A stretch of 64,000 bases of DNA from contig CAJIZG010000004.1 of NCBI GenBank assembly GCA_905181865.1, positions 1-64,000 on the forward strand, written 5' to 3'. Under the pieces are notes generated by a model. The model saw nothing but the letters and a program-made list of their open reading frames with translations, did not search any database and was not told the origin of the DNA. This document shows, in pieces, positions 1-8,924 of this stretch. Both the position numbers and the translations under genes were made by a program. The DNA comes from Urechidicola croceus (GTDB lineage Bacteria; Bacteroidota; Bacteroidia; Flavobacteriales; Flavobacteriaceae). Within the stretch, counting starts at the first letter, position 1. Each line of letters begins with the position of its first letter.

Positions 1-6
1 AATTAA

Positions 7-918
7 TCAGATTTTACTTGTTTTTAGCCACAGTTCTTTGTTAGGCAAAGTGTTTTTTTCATATTTATTATGGATTATTAGTATTGCTAATCCAAACAGG
101 ACGGCTACTACAATTAAAATTGTACTTATTAATCCACTTACTCCGAATGACATACGAATTAAAATCGTTGAAACTACAAATCCAGAATTTCTAATTATTT
201 TGTGAAATTTATCGGTGTAAAAAAAGGAAATTAACAGAAGAACGACATCCACTAGTATCAGTAAGGTAAAAAATTCATCAAAGAATAAATTATTAATTGT
301 TTCAAAACTAGGCAGGTCATTAGAAGCAAGAGAAACATCAGAAATCCAATTCAAAAGTGTAACTAAAGCCATTGTAATAAAAATCGGAACCAGAGTAACG
401 GCAATTATTTTTTTTCTACTTATAAATCTTTCAATTTTTAGTTTATTTTCCTCTTGTTGCGTTGATTTTTGCATTCCTTGTTTTTGAAACTGAAAAATCA
501 GATAGAAAAGAATAACTGATGCCAAGATATCATAGGTGAACTGCAGATCTCCTTTTATTTCAAACCAATCTGATGACAGTTCAAGAGCAGATAAATCTTT
601 AAATAATTTTCGGATAATTATAAGTGTTATGATTTCATACTGTTTAGTTATGTAGTTGGTAAATGACTTTGGTAAGTAATAGATTAATAAGTAAACTTCA
701 TAAACAAGTATAAATGAGAATGGGGTGTAAATTGCCGATATCGGATTTTTAAATAATTCCGATTCTAAAGACAAATTTAAAATACCGAATTTTGATAAGT
801 AAATTAAAATTAAGTGGATGAAAAAGCCAAATAGCGCAACATAGAGTATTGTTTTTTCAATCCGACTTTTGGCATACTCAGATAGAAAAATTTTGTAAAG
901 TTTATTTAATAAATTCAT
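7..918 (-). CDS. Hypothetical multi-pass membrane protein
   Basis: A 303-residue protein of no family I recognise. The sequence shows about six hydrophobic segments (roughly residues 24-44, 62-80, 128-143, 168-188, 210-228 and 242-280) separated by short charged loops, with a Lys/Glu-rich loop near 150-165, so it should be an inner-membrane protein. There is no signal peptide beyond the first membrane helix. The frame is complete: the stop lies at the window edge and the ATG is followed upstream by an intergenic hairpin region that an IS has entered. It has no co-oriented neighbour suggesting a function. Confidence 0.6.
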   Translation of the reverse strand: MNLLNKLYKIFLSEYAKSRIEKTILYVALFGFFIHLILIYLSKFGILNLSLESELFKNPISAIYTPFSFILVYEVYLLIYYLPKSFTNYITKQYEIITLIIIRKLFKDLSALELSSDWFEIKGDLQFTYDILASVILFYLIFQFQKQGMQKSTQQEENKLKIERFISRKKIIAVTLVPIFITMALVTLLNWISDVSLASNDLPSFETINNLFFDEFFTLLILVDVVLLLISFFYTDKFHKIIRNSGFVVSTILIRMSFGVSGLISTILIVVAVLFGLAILIIHNKYEKNTLPNKELWLKTSKI

Positions 919-1033
919 ATTCTATTAAGTCTGATATATTTTGTCTAACGTGTTTGTCTAAGCTTTGTTGCGTTTATAAGCACCTAATTTAGTAAAAAAA
1001 AACCAACTAGAAAACTCGCTAGGATTTTCGTAA

Positions 1034-2297
1034 CAGGGCAAACGCATTAAACTTTCATTAGGTTAAGTACTTTAATAAGGTAGTGGTTGTCCCATCCGGC
1101 GTTGAGCCTTCTGCTTTTAACTCCAATTTTACTTGACTTTTCATTTTTTAATAGATTCAGTGCTATTTTGTTTAGTATAGAGAAGTTTTGTGATGCATTT
1201 CCAATTCTTTTTCTAGAGGCATCTTCACAGAAAGCAACGTCCAATGTCCAATGGAGTTTATTTTCGATTCCCCAATGTGATCGGATGGCATTTTGAAAAT
1301 CTTCTGGTTTTGCATCTAAACTGGATATATAGTATCGTGTAGCCTTTTCCGTAAGTTTGTTGGAGTTTTTAAACTCACGAATACTTTCTATTTTTATTAC
1401 TGTTGTTAAGTTTTTCCATTTGTTGCCACCTGCAATAAATTTAAAATCGGTTATGATACTACATCTCCTAGTTTCAATTCTACCATGGTCTAGTTCTTCA
1501 CTTAAATGAGTTTGTATCTGTTTTCCAAATCTAAATTCATCTTCAATGTCTTGATATAACTGCTCTTGATTCCCTTTTACTGCCAAAATATAATCAGCTT
1601 GCTTTTTGATTATTCTTTCTGCTATATCTGTTTGACATCCCATAGCATCAATGGTCACGATAGTATCTTTTATCGACAGAACTTCTAACAACTTTGGTAT
1701 TGCTGTAATTTCATTTGATTTTTCAGAGACTTTTACTTGACCTAAAACCATATTATTATCATTTGCCCAAGCACTAACCATATGAACTGGAGATTTTTTA
1801 CCACTGGCTTTGGCACCTCTAATTGTTTTACCATCTATAGCGATGATTTCTTTGGGTTTAAGTTGAGCCAAAATGCTAACCCACTCTATAAAACAAGTCT
1901 CAAAATGATTACTGTCAATATTGGAAAATACTCGATTAAATGTGTCGTGGGATGGAATTCCATTTGGTAAGTCAAGGAATGAACGCAAGAAATCTTCTTT
2001 TGAACAAGCATAGTTTTCCATTTCATTCCAAGAATCAGCCCCACAAATCACTGAAATAATACCGATAAGAAGGATGCTTTCTAAATCATAAAGTTGCTTG
2101 TGTGAACGTCTAAAGTCAGGTATTTGACCAAAAATAGTCTTTAATTTGTTTGTTGTATTCAAAATTAATAACGTATTGATTATCAATATAATATACAATT
2201 TTTAATTGTAAAAAACAACAGATTAGTGACTGATTAACAATGAATTAGTTCAAAGTAAAACCTAGAAAATAAAAAGTTTTTTAATGCGTTTGCCCTG
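1034..2297 (-). mobile_element. Intact ISAs1-family insertion sequence
   Basis: The element is 1,264 bp, bounded by perfect 17-bp terminal inverted repeats (CAGGGCAAACGCATTAA at 1034-1050 and its reverse complement at 2281-2297). It is flanked by a perfect direct repeat GATTTTCGTAA (1023-1033 and 2298-2308), read as the target-site duplication. It carries one transposase gene on the minus strand whose stop codon lies inside the left terminal repeat. Perfect ends, perfect target duplication and an open transposase indicate a recent, possibly still active insertion. The target was a small hairpin-forming intergenic segment. Confidence 0.93.
1047..2198 (-). CDS. ISAs1-family DDE transposase
   Basis: A 383-residue transposase that should catalyse cut-and-paste movement of the surrounding element. 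The acidic triad is visible: Asp in AIDGKTIRG (about residue 122), Asp in VTIDAMGCQ (about 183) and Glu in HWGIENKLHWTLD (about 310), with the family's N-terminal FxxIPDxR-type segment and the YILAVKGNQ block between. The first 20 residues are hydrophobic and the true start may be a little downstream of the ATG used here. Length is normal for the family and no frameshift is present. Confidence 0.92.
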   Translation of the reverse strand: MYIILIINTLLILNTTNKLKTIFGQIPDFRRSHKQLYDLESILLIGIISVICGADSWNEMENYACSKEDFLRSFLDLPNGIPSHDTFNRVFSNIDSNHFETCFIEWVSILAQLKPKEIIAIDGKTIRGAKASGKKSPVHMVSAWANDNNMVLGQVKVSEKSNEITAIPKLLEVLSIKDTIVTIDAMGCQTDIAERIIKKQADYILAVKGNQEQLYQDIEDEFRFGKQIQTHLSEELDHGRIETRRCSIITDFKFIAGGNKWKNLTTVIKIESIREFKNSNKLTEKATRYYISSLDAKPEDFQNAIRSHWGIENKLHWTLDVAFCEDASRKRIGNASQNFSILNKIALNLLKNEKSSKIGVKSRRLNAGWDNHYLIKVLNLMKV

Positions 2298-2355
2298 GAT
2301 TTTCGTAAGTATGCGATTACAAACAATTAATTTTATATGGTATTATAGGTAGTTT

Positions 2356-3078
2356 TTACTCGTCAAAAAAGAAATCATGTATTTCAACAATATTACCTCT
2401 TCCTATTTGTACAAGATCACTAGTTCCTTTTAAAAATATACCTAATGACCTTTCATTATAAATTAATTTTATTTTTTCTGAATAATCTGTGACAACATAC
2501 ATATCACCTGTCAATTTATAAAATGGTATAACTAATTTACTCTTAACCTTAACACCTTTATTTACAACTTTCCCTTCTTTCAAAATATTCTTTAAAGTAT
2601 TAGCATCATTTTCAATTGAAGAAACTTTTACATATGAAATCATCATATTCATCCATTCGTTGTCATCAACTAAGAACCATTTAATTTTATTAAAATCAAT
2701 CCTATATTCATTAATCCATCCTTGACTTGTAAATCCAAATAAAACTTACTTTCTTACATCAAGCTCAGGATTTTCAATAGGAGTAAACTCATGGATTTTA
2801 TATGTAATTACCGAATTTTCGGACATATCCTTTAATTTTTTACCATCGAAAGAAAGTGTTTTTAAAGAAAAACTAGTCAATTCTGGATTGTTAGATAATA
2901 TCCATTGTGTTGCAATAAGTTCGGCTTTTTCTTCCATTTGTTTTACAGCAGCAATTCCAGCGCCTATAGCTAATAAACCACCAGCAACAGCGGCAACTGC
3001 AGCTCCATCATTTTGTACTTTTAAGTTTTAAGGTGCTAGATAAGTGATTACTAAAAAAAGAATAAGTGTTTTTTTTAT
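2356..3078 (-). pseudogene. Secreted-protein pseudogene: two in-frame stops, ATG lost
   Basis: One frame runs unbroken in register for 241 codons from 3078 to 2356 but contains two TAA codons (3028-3030 and 2746-2748). It begins KKTLILFLVITYLAP, a typical signal peptide preceded by ATA where ATG is expected. An Ala/Gly-rich hydrophobic segment follows (AAVAAVAGGLLAIGAGIAAV), then a soluble region that reads sensibly through the second stop (DVRK-stop-VLFGFTSQGW) to the C-terminus EIHDFFFDE. I do not recognise the family. Two shorter ATG frames inside it (2746-2937 and 2356-2652) are pieces of this gene, not independent genes. A stop also lies just upstream of the ATA, so no alternative start exists. 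Confidence 0.75.
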
Positions 3079-3206
3079 TGGTTAATTATTTTTCTTATAA
3101 TGTCTAGTCCTGAAATACGGCTACAGATTAAAATTGATTTTATACGATTAATTTATATACTATATTCGGTGTTTTAAAGTCTAGAGATAAGTGTAATCTT
3201 ATCTCC

Positions 3207-3790
3207 TTATTTAATTACATTTTTTGCAGTTCTTTTAGCGTGACCCCGGTTCATTAAGGTTTGGTCGAGATAAAACTCATGTTTTAAGATTCCGTTCACA
3301 CGTTCTGCCATGGCGTTTTCGTAAGAATGATTTTCTTCAGTCATACTTATACCTATCTTTTTTCTTTTTAATATTTGTGTGTATGCATTGCTTCAATATT
3401 GTATTCCTCTATCGGAATGATGCCTTTAATGTCTTTAGCTTGATATATCGCCTCATTAAGCGCTCTTACGCATCCTTTTAGTTTAAGGCTATTACCAACA
3501 ATTTTTCTGGGATGCATATCTGTAATTAATGCGAGATAACAAAATCCTTTAAGGGTTCTGATATAGTTGATATTGGATGCCCACACTTGATTAGATCTAT
3601 TTATTTCTAAATCTTTTGTAATGTTGTTATACTTATAAAACTGATGGTAGGAGTGCGTTGTTCGAGCACTATATTTCTTTCTAAGTGTTAATATTTTATG
3701 TTATCTAAGGATATTAAATAAAGTATCTCTTCCCACTTTTAATTGCTGTTTTTCAAAGTCATTACTTAATGATTTCATTAGTTTACGCAT
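3207..3790 (-). pseudogene. IS3-family transposase OrfB remnant
   Basis: Decayed integrase-type transposase. Recognisable pieces in order on the minus strand are VGRDTLFNILR (then an in-frame TAA), WASNINYIRTLKGFCYLALI with the first catalytic Asp replaced by Asn, KGCVRALNEAI, then a frame slip into HSDRGIQY (second catalytic Asp, followed by TGA), and another slip into SMTEENHSYENAMAERVNG, which carries the catalytic Glu, ending at LKRTAKNVIK or close to it. Several frames are needed, so the element is dead. No OrfA or terminal repeat is visible. Its 5' edge abuts, within a few bases, the truncated 3' end of the lipoprotein pseudogene upstream, so it probably caused that truncation. Confidence 0.85.
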
Positions 3791-4335
3791 ATTGTGCAGT
3801 CTTATCTTCGTACATTATCGCAAATTCCAATCCTACATCTTCAATCTCTTTAATGAAGGATTCTGTAATGGTTTTTAATGTACTACAATCGTTTATATCT
3901 CTACTACTATACCGGTCAAAGATAACACCATCAATTCCCGATAATTTCAGTAATAACAAATGATATTCTTGTAAGTCATTATCATTAGAAGAATACGGCC
4001 CTATTAATGGATAATAATGAGAAGCAATTTCTCTTTTACCATTAGTATCCATCACATTTGGATCTTTATTTGTCATAGTCCAATGTTATCCCCAAAAACC
4101 ATCCTGCTCAAGATTTAAAAACCAAGGCATATAATGAACATAAACTTTTTTTAGAATTATTCTTTATAACTTCGGAAGCAGCTGGTTGTCTTTTTTGAGT
4201 TGTTACATCGTTATAAGGTTTTTCAAGAACATCATTGGTTAATTCGTTATCTATGTCTTTGTCCGTCGCTTTCTCACAACTTGTTACTAAAATCAATAAG
4301 AAGATTATACGGAGTAATTTAAATTTTATTTTCAT
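3783..4335 (-). pseudogene. GH71/GH99-like lipoprotein pseudogene, truncated
   Basis: The 5' end encodes a lipoprotein signal (FLLILVTSCEKATD, lipobox Cys about residue 20). After a frameshift near 4150 the sequence reads KVYVHYMPWFLN, typical of the start of GH71/99-type endo-acting glycosidases. It then meets a TAA (FWG-stop-HWTM) and continues as HYYPLIGPYSSND, LSGIDGVIFDRYSS and GLEFAIMYEDKTAQ, all characteristic of the same (beta/alpha)8 family. The frame ends at the IS3 remnant, so more than half of a normal protein of about 350-400 residues is missing. It is the only trace of a classical glycoside hydrolase in the window. Family assignment is by motif memory only. Confidence 0.65.
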
Positions 4336-5243
4336 AATATTTTTTATTAATCATAGATAAAGTTACTTTTTATTGTTTTATAATGGTTTCCGTTTTCGCT
4401 TAATGAGTTAACTCTGAAGGCTAGAAACAATTCTCTTTCGGTAAACCTGTTTTTACATCTAAAAAAAATTGTGACTAATAAAGAAAGAGTTGAAAAAAAA
4501 AGAATATTTTAATTTCTCTTTGATAATGAGTAAATGACTCGATTTTGTGATGCTCAGAGGATTTTACTGAATTTGATATCGGTTAGTTTCTAAACATTTT
4601 AATATGAGTGGTTTTCGATAGAAAATTTGATATCATCTTACCTTACACACCGAAAGTATATTAATATTTAACTTTTACTGAGTTGAATAAAAAGGAGAAT
4701 GAGCAAGAACGTTAATACATCATTGATTAAGAGTTTCGCTCCATAAGTATATGTTTTGAATATTTAGTTCCGTTCTTTAAGCCTATGATTGAAAAGGTTC
4801 GCTGTAACTTCTCATCACTCTGTCATTTCTGCACATAATGTTTAAAATTATATAGCCTTTATTCAGGACAGGTCGTAAAGTATGCGTATCGTCATTTTAT
4901 CATGTGGGGTTTTATGGTATTGGAGGCTTTAGAAATGGCATATTATTTTCGAGTAAAAAATGGCTGTAACTGCTAAAATATGGAGACGTACTTACTGACA
5001 CGAGTTCCTTACTTGCTCTAAAGAAAATCCACCTATTAATTTCACTACGTATCGTGCTATAGTATACCGTTTCAGGAATAAAAAGTTTATTCTTAGTTTA
5101 AGAAAAGTGATATTATTTACGAATAAATTTATAAGAAAGGTGGTTAAATCCTGAAAATTAAAATTTTTCACGGGACAACTTCAATCAAACTAATTAAATT
5201 GCTAACTTCCTGCCAATTTAATAACTAACTAATACTTTTCTAT
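4336..5243. other. 908-bp region without a recognisable gene
   Basis: I read all frames for family motifs and found none. All frames are heavily interrupted, with no RNA gene, terminator or repeat that I can recognise. It lies between a dead lipoprotein gene and the lactate permease and may be decayed coding DNA. The last 60 bases should contain the permease promoter and leader, but I see no clear -7 box. Confidence 0.5.
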
Positions 5244-6908
5244 ATGTCAACTTCCCTTCTTGCTTTTTTGGCATTTATGCCTATTTTGTTAGCAGCCATA
5301 CTTTTAGTCGGATTTAGAATGCCTGCTAAAAGAGCCATGCCTTTTGCATTTATTGTTGCGGTGATCATTGCTTTTATGGGTTGGGATATTTCACTGAAGC
5401 ATATTTTAGCGTCTATAATTCAAGGAACGTTCATCACTTTTGATATTCTCTATATTATTTTTGGAGCCATCGTAATGTTGAGTTTACTTAAACATTCGAG
5501 AGGTATTGCCGCCATAAGAGAAGGTTTTACAAGTATAACGCCAGATAGAAGAATACAAGTAGTTATTATTGCCTGGTTGTTTGGTTCGTTCTTAGAAGGA
5601 GCGGCGGGATTTGGAACTCCTGCGGCCATTGTTGCTCCGTTATTGGTAGGGCTTGGATTCCCGGCTTTTGCGGCAGTGACGCTAGGGATGATGGTTCAAA
5701 GTACAGCTGTTACTTTTGGAGCTGTAGGAACGCCCATTTTAGTTGGAGTGAGCGGAGGTATTCAAAGTTCAGAATTTAATTTAGAGTTGGCTGCATCAAA
5801 TATTAGTTTTGTAGAGTATATTCAAATGGTAACTTCTCAAGCAGTGATGCTACATGCCATTGCAGGAGTTTTAATTCCTACGTTGATGGTTGTAATGATG
5901 ACGCGTTTCTTTGGAAAGAATAGATCTTGGAAAGAAGGTTTACAAGTACTGCCATTTACCTTATTTGGGGGACTTTGTTTTGTAATTCCTTATGTATTAA
6001 CGGGTGTTTTTTTAGGTCCTGAATTCCCTTCGCTCTTAGGAGCATTGGTAGGAATACCTATTGTTGTATTTGCTGCAAAAAAAGGATTCTTAATGCCAAA
6101 AACTATTTGGGATTTTGATAAAGAAGAAAATTGGCCTTCACAGTGGTTTGGTACCTTAAAGGTTAAATTAGAAGTTCAACAGCACAAGAAGAAGATAACA
6201 CTCTTCAAGGCATGGTTGCCATACCTTATTTTGGCGTTTTTATTAGTGCTTTCTAGGTTAACACAATTGCCATTTAAAGGGTGGTTGACCGGGATTAAAA
6301 TTAATTGGAATGAGATTTTGGGAACTTCTATATCGGCATCGAGTACACCTTTGTATTTGCCGGGGACTATTTTATTATTAGCAGGATTGTGTACCATTTT
6401 TCTTCATAAAATGAAATTAAGAGAAGTGAAGTCCGCTTTTTCTGAAAGTACTAGAATGATTGTAGGTGCAGGATTTGTGCTTATTTTTACGATTCCAATG
6501 GTACGTATTTACATCAACTCCGGCATCAATCCTTCCGATATGGCAAGTATGCCTATTGTAATGGCCGAATGGGTTGCAGGAAGTGTGGGGAAAGTATATC
6601 CGTTGTTCGCTCCGGCAATTGGTGCTTTAGGCGCTTTCATTGCGGGGAGCAATACGGTGAGTAATTTAATGTTTACATTATTTCAATTTGGCGTTGCAAC
6701 ACAATTAGAGATGCCTACCGTCATTATAGTTTCTCTTCAAGCGGTGGGAGCCGCAGCAGGAAATATGATTGCAATTCACAATATTGTTGCGGCCTCAGCT
6801 ACGGTTGGCTTTCTGGGTAAGGAAGGAATGGTTCTTAAAAAGACCATTGCTCCAACAATTTATTATTTAGTAGTCGCCGGTGTATTAGGGTTAATTTTAG
6901 TAGGATAG
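5244..6908 (+). CDS. lctP: L-lactate permease family transporter
   Basis: A 554-residue inner-membrane carrier of the LctP family, which takes up lactate (and in relatives glycolate) with protons. Diagnostic features are the highly hydrophobic profile of 12-14 helices, the motif GSFLEGAAGFGTPAAI (about residues 115-130), FGAVGTPILVG (about 155-170), and the C-terminal half GALGAFIAGSNTVSNLMF and AVGAAAGNMIAIHNIVAA. Length is normal and the frame is intact. It stands alone: upstream is a gene desert, downstream a truncated gene and an IS, so nothing in the context adds to the substrate assignment. Confidence 0.93.
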   Translation: MSTSLLAFLAFMPILLAAILLVGFRMPAKRAMPFAFIVAVIIAFMGWDISLKHILASIIQGTFITFDILYIIFGAIVMLSLLKHSRGIAAIREGFTSITPDRRIQVVIIAWLFGSFLEGAAGFGTPAAIVAPLLVGLGFPAFAAVTLGMMVQSTAVTFGAVGTPILVGVSGGIQSSEFNLELAASNISFVEYIQMVTSQAVMLHAIAGVLIPTLMVVMMTRFFGKNRSWKEGLQVLPFTLFGGLCFVIPYVLTGVFLGPEFPSLLGALVGIPIVVFAAKKGFLMPKTIWDFDKEENWPSQWFGTLKVKLEVQQHKKKITLFKAWLPYLILAFLLVLSRLTQLPFKGWLTGIKINWNEILGTSISASSTPLYLPGTILLLAGLCTIFLHKMKLREVKSAFSESTRMIVGAGFVLIFTIPMVRIYINSGINPSDMASMPIVMAEWVAGSVGKVYPLFAPAIGALGAFIAGSNTVSNLMFTLFQFGVATQLEMPTVIIVSLQAVGAAAGNMIAIHNIVAASATVGFLGKEGMVLKKTIAPTIYYLVVAGVLGLILVG

Positions 6909-6940
6909 TTTGTGCCTTTTCTTACTCCTTATTAATTTCA

Positions 6941-7117
6941 ATAAAATTTTCTTACGAATTAGTAATATTACTTTTTATAACCAACTGTGCGAATTCATCT
7001 AAAACTATTCCGGATGATAAACCTCGTAGAATTGAACTATTATTTTTAGGACATGCTACCGAACATTGTACGTCTTCATACCAAAGTGGAATAATTTTGT
7101 ATAAATTTAGTAAATAG
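6941..7117 (+). pseudogene. ThuA-like lipoprotein, N-terminal fragment cut by IS
   Basis: A 58-codon fragment reading KFSYELVILLFITNCANS (lipoprotein signal with a Cys lipobox) and then PRRIELLFLGHATEH, which resembles the first strand of ThuA-like glutamine-amidotransferase-fold domains often found with 3-keto-sugar genes. The position of the expected ATG is ATA. After about residue 45 the sequence no longer resembles the family, and it stops at TAG inside the left end of the neighbouring IS3 element. It is therefore a truncated, start-less relic. The ThuA assignment rests on a short segment. Confidence 0.45.
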
Positions 7118-7133
7118 TTTTTATATTTCATAA

Positions 7134-8123
7134 TTATGCTGATATCAGCTTTTGTTTTAAATATTCTTGTCTTCTTTTTTGTATAGTTCTTAGCTTGGTT
7201 TGCTTCCTTTTTTGAAGGATTTTTTCTTCCCTACCAAAATAGACATCCGATGGAGTTACATTGCTCAAAGATTCATGATATCTTTCATTATTGTAATACT
7301 CTACCCAGTCGTTTATTGCATTTTCTAACTCTGACGGACTGTAATAATGATGTAGTTTTACAATATTCTTCATAGATCTGTGATATCTCTCTATCTTTCC
7401 TTGGGTTTGAGGATGATTAGGTTTGCCTCTAACGTGTCCCATTCCTATATCTGACAAATAGGATTTTAGCTCATTAGAGATATAACAACTTCCGTTATCA
7501 GATAGTAATCTTGGAAGTTCTTTTTCTTCCAGATTTGCATTATAAATTGCAGTATCAATACTTCTTTTTACGTCCTCAGTTTTCATTCTTTCACAGAGTT
7601 CCCAGCTCACAATATACCTGGAGTAATCATCCATAATAGTGGATAAATAATACCCGCCATAATTTTTGATTTTAAAGTAGGTAAAGTCAGTCTGCCATTG
7701 TTGATGTACTCGTGAGGGTTGGTCTTTAAACTTCTTTGCTGCCGCCATTACAATATGAGCTGGAGTGGTTATCAATCCTCTTGTTTTTAGTATTCTGTAG
7801 ACAGAAGACTCAGAAATGAAATATCCTCTCTCATCTGTGATGTGTGCCGCTAGCTCTCTTGGAGATAATTCAGGTCTTTCTAATGCAACTTTAACCGTTT
7901 TATCAATTAGTTTATCGGGTATTTTATTCCAGAACTTACTTCTTTTTCTCTCTTTAGGAGCAAGTCCATCAAAACCATACTTCTCGTATCTACCATACCA
8001 TTTATAGAATGTGCTGGAGTGAATGTTCAATTCCTTAAGAGTAGGTTTTACTCCCAGTTCTGAACCTTCTACTATTTTAATAATCTCCATCTTTTCTTCT
8101 TGTTTGTATCTTCTATACTTCAT
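7134..8123 (-). CDS. IS3-family transposase OrfB (DDE integrase domain)
   Basis: A 329-residue transposase. It has an N-terminal HTH region (about 1-60: KPTLKELNIHSSTFYKWYGRY), a second HTH around 85-115, and an rve-type integrase core with catalytic Asp in QWQTDFTYF (about 145), Asp in LLSDNGSCYI (about 208) and Glu in PQTQGKIERYHR (about 245). It ends in a basic tail. Its ATG lies two bases after the stop of OrfA, so it is translated by reinitiation or as a frameshift fusion from the A-rich 3' end of orfA. The frame is intact. Confidence 0.9.
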   Translation of the reverse strand: MKYRRYKQEEKMEIIKIVEGSELGVKPTLKELNIHSSTFYKWYGRYEKYGFDGLAPKERKRSKFWNKIPDKLIDKTVKVALERPELSPRELAAHITDERGYFISESSVYRILKTRGLITTPAHIVMAAAKKFKDQPSRVHQQWQTDFTYFKIKNYGGYYLSTIMDDYSRYIVSWELCERMKTEDVKRSIDTAIYNANLEEKELPRLLSDNGSCYISNELKSYLSDIGMGHVRGKPNHPQTQGKIERYHRSMKNIVKLHHYYSPSELENAINDWVEYYNNERYHESLSNVTPSDVYFGREEKILQKRKQTKLRTIQKRRQEYLKQKLISA

Positions 8124-8125
8124 CC

Positions 8126-8473
8126 CTATTTTTCTGAAGTATTGTTTTTTTTCAGAACCCTAAGTTCTAAACTTACCTCCTTAAACATATGGGTAAGCTC
8201 TTCATTTTCTCTTTTGAGGGCTTTCACCTCTGAAGTATTTGCCTCTCTCAAAGTATCTCCTTGCAATCTATGTTTTCCAGCTTCCATAAAGTCCTTACTC
8301 CACTTGTAGTATGTTGCAGGTGTTATCCCGTGATTCCTGCAAATCTGAGCGATAGACTCTTCATTTTTAATTCCAGCCAATACAACTGCTATTTTCTCCT
8401 CAGAGTTGTAACGCTTTCGGGTTTTCCTTTTTAGTTCTTTTATGAACTTTATTGCACTTGTTTTTTCTTCCAT
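8126..8473 (-). CDS. IS3-family transposase OrfA (helix-turn-helix)
   Basis: A 115-residue DNA-binding subunit of the IS3-type transposase. The HTH_Tnp_1 domain is at about 22-65 (RYNSEEKIAVVLAGI, IAQICRNHGITPATYYKW), followed by a coiled-coil stretch at about 78-110 (EVKALKRENEELTHMF) that mediates multimerisation in this family. It is immediately upstream of OrfB and in the same element. Confidence 0.9.
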   Translation of the reverse strand: MEEKTSAIKFIKELKRKTRKRYNSEEKIAVVLAGIKNEESIAQICRNHGITPATYYKWSKDFMEAGKHRLQGDTLREANTSEVKALKRENEELTHMFKEVSLELRVLKKNNTSEK

Positions 8474-8515
8474 TTTTATTAAATTTAAAAGGTTAAAATT
8501 AATAAAAACTATATA

Positions 8516-8728
8516 CTAGAGTTTTATACTAAACAGTCCACTTTGGTTTGACGGAGTAAATGCAAATAGATTTGGATGGTAGTCTAATTTTTTAGCTAAA
8601 TCCTTTACCTTTTTCTTTGTCTCTGGATTGATATTGGGGTGATCGTTTAAGGATCTGGAAACCGTAGAAATAGAGATATTTAACTGATTTGCAATATCCT
8701 TAAGCGTAGTTCTGCTTTTTTTCATCAT
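8516..8728 (-). pseudogene. LacI-family regulator, N-terminal fragment
   Basis: Only 70 residues of a normally 330-345 residue repressor remain. The HTH is complete (TLKDIANQLNISISTVSRSL, residues about 8-27), followed by the hinge-helix approach region NPETKKKVKDLAKKLDYHPN. After NLFAF the sequence departs from the family and ends at a TAG supplied by the terminal repeat of the IS3 element. The effector-binding domain is absent. It lies divergently from the phosphatase gene at 8925, with a LacI-type palindrome in between, so it was probably the local repressor. The fragment could still fold as a DNA-binding domain but would lack dimerisation and induction. Confidence 0.85.
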
Positions 8729-8847
8729 TAGTAAGTAGTTATCACATCAATATTAAGCATAAAATTAACATTTTCGCTCAATTTTATCAATACAGATGAG
8801 AAAAAATAGGATCTAGTTGATAATAATTTTTTGATGAAACGAATTTA

Positions 8848-8861
8848 TGCAAACGGTTGCA
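8848..8861. promoter_or_regulatory. Putative LacI-family operator
   Basis: TGCAAACGGTTGCA is a near-perfect palindrome with a central CG, the form typical of LacI-family operators. It sits between the truncated lacI gene and the phosphodiesterase/phosphatase gene, about 64 bp before the latter's ATG. Because the adjacent repressor is truncated, the site is probably orphaned unless a paralogue elsewhere binds it. Confidence 0.55.
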
Positions 8862-8924
8862 CTACGTATTCGTGAATAAAGCTTTGATTAAACAAAAATT
8901 TATTTTTCCTTTAGCAAAAAAAAT

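Larger units (their letters stand above)
7108..8518 (-). mobile_element. IS3-family insertion sequence (orfA + orfB)
   Basis: About 1.41 kb with near-perfect ends: TAGTAAATAGTTTTTAT at 7108-7124 is matched by the reverse complement of 8502-8518 with one mismatch in 17. Two minus-strand transposase frames fill it. I see no clear 3-4 bp target duplication. Both flanks are genes surviving only as N-termini pointing into the element (ThuA-like on the left, LacI on the right), which suggests that DNA on one or both sides was deleted after insertion. Exact ends are uncertain by a few bases. Confidence 0.8.
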
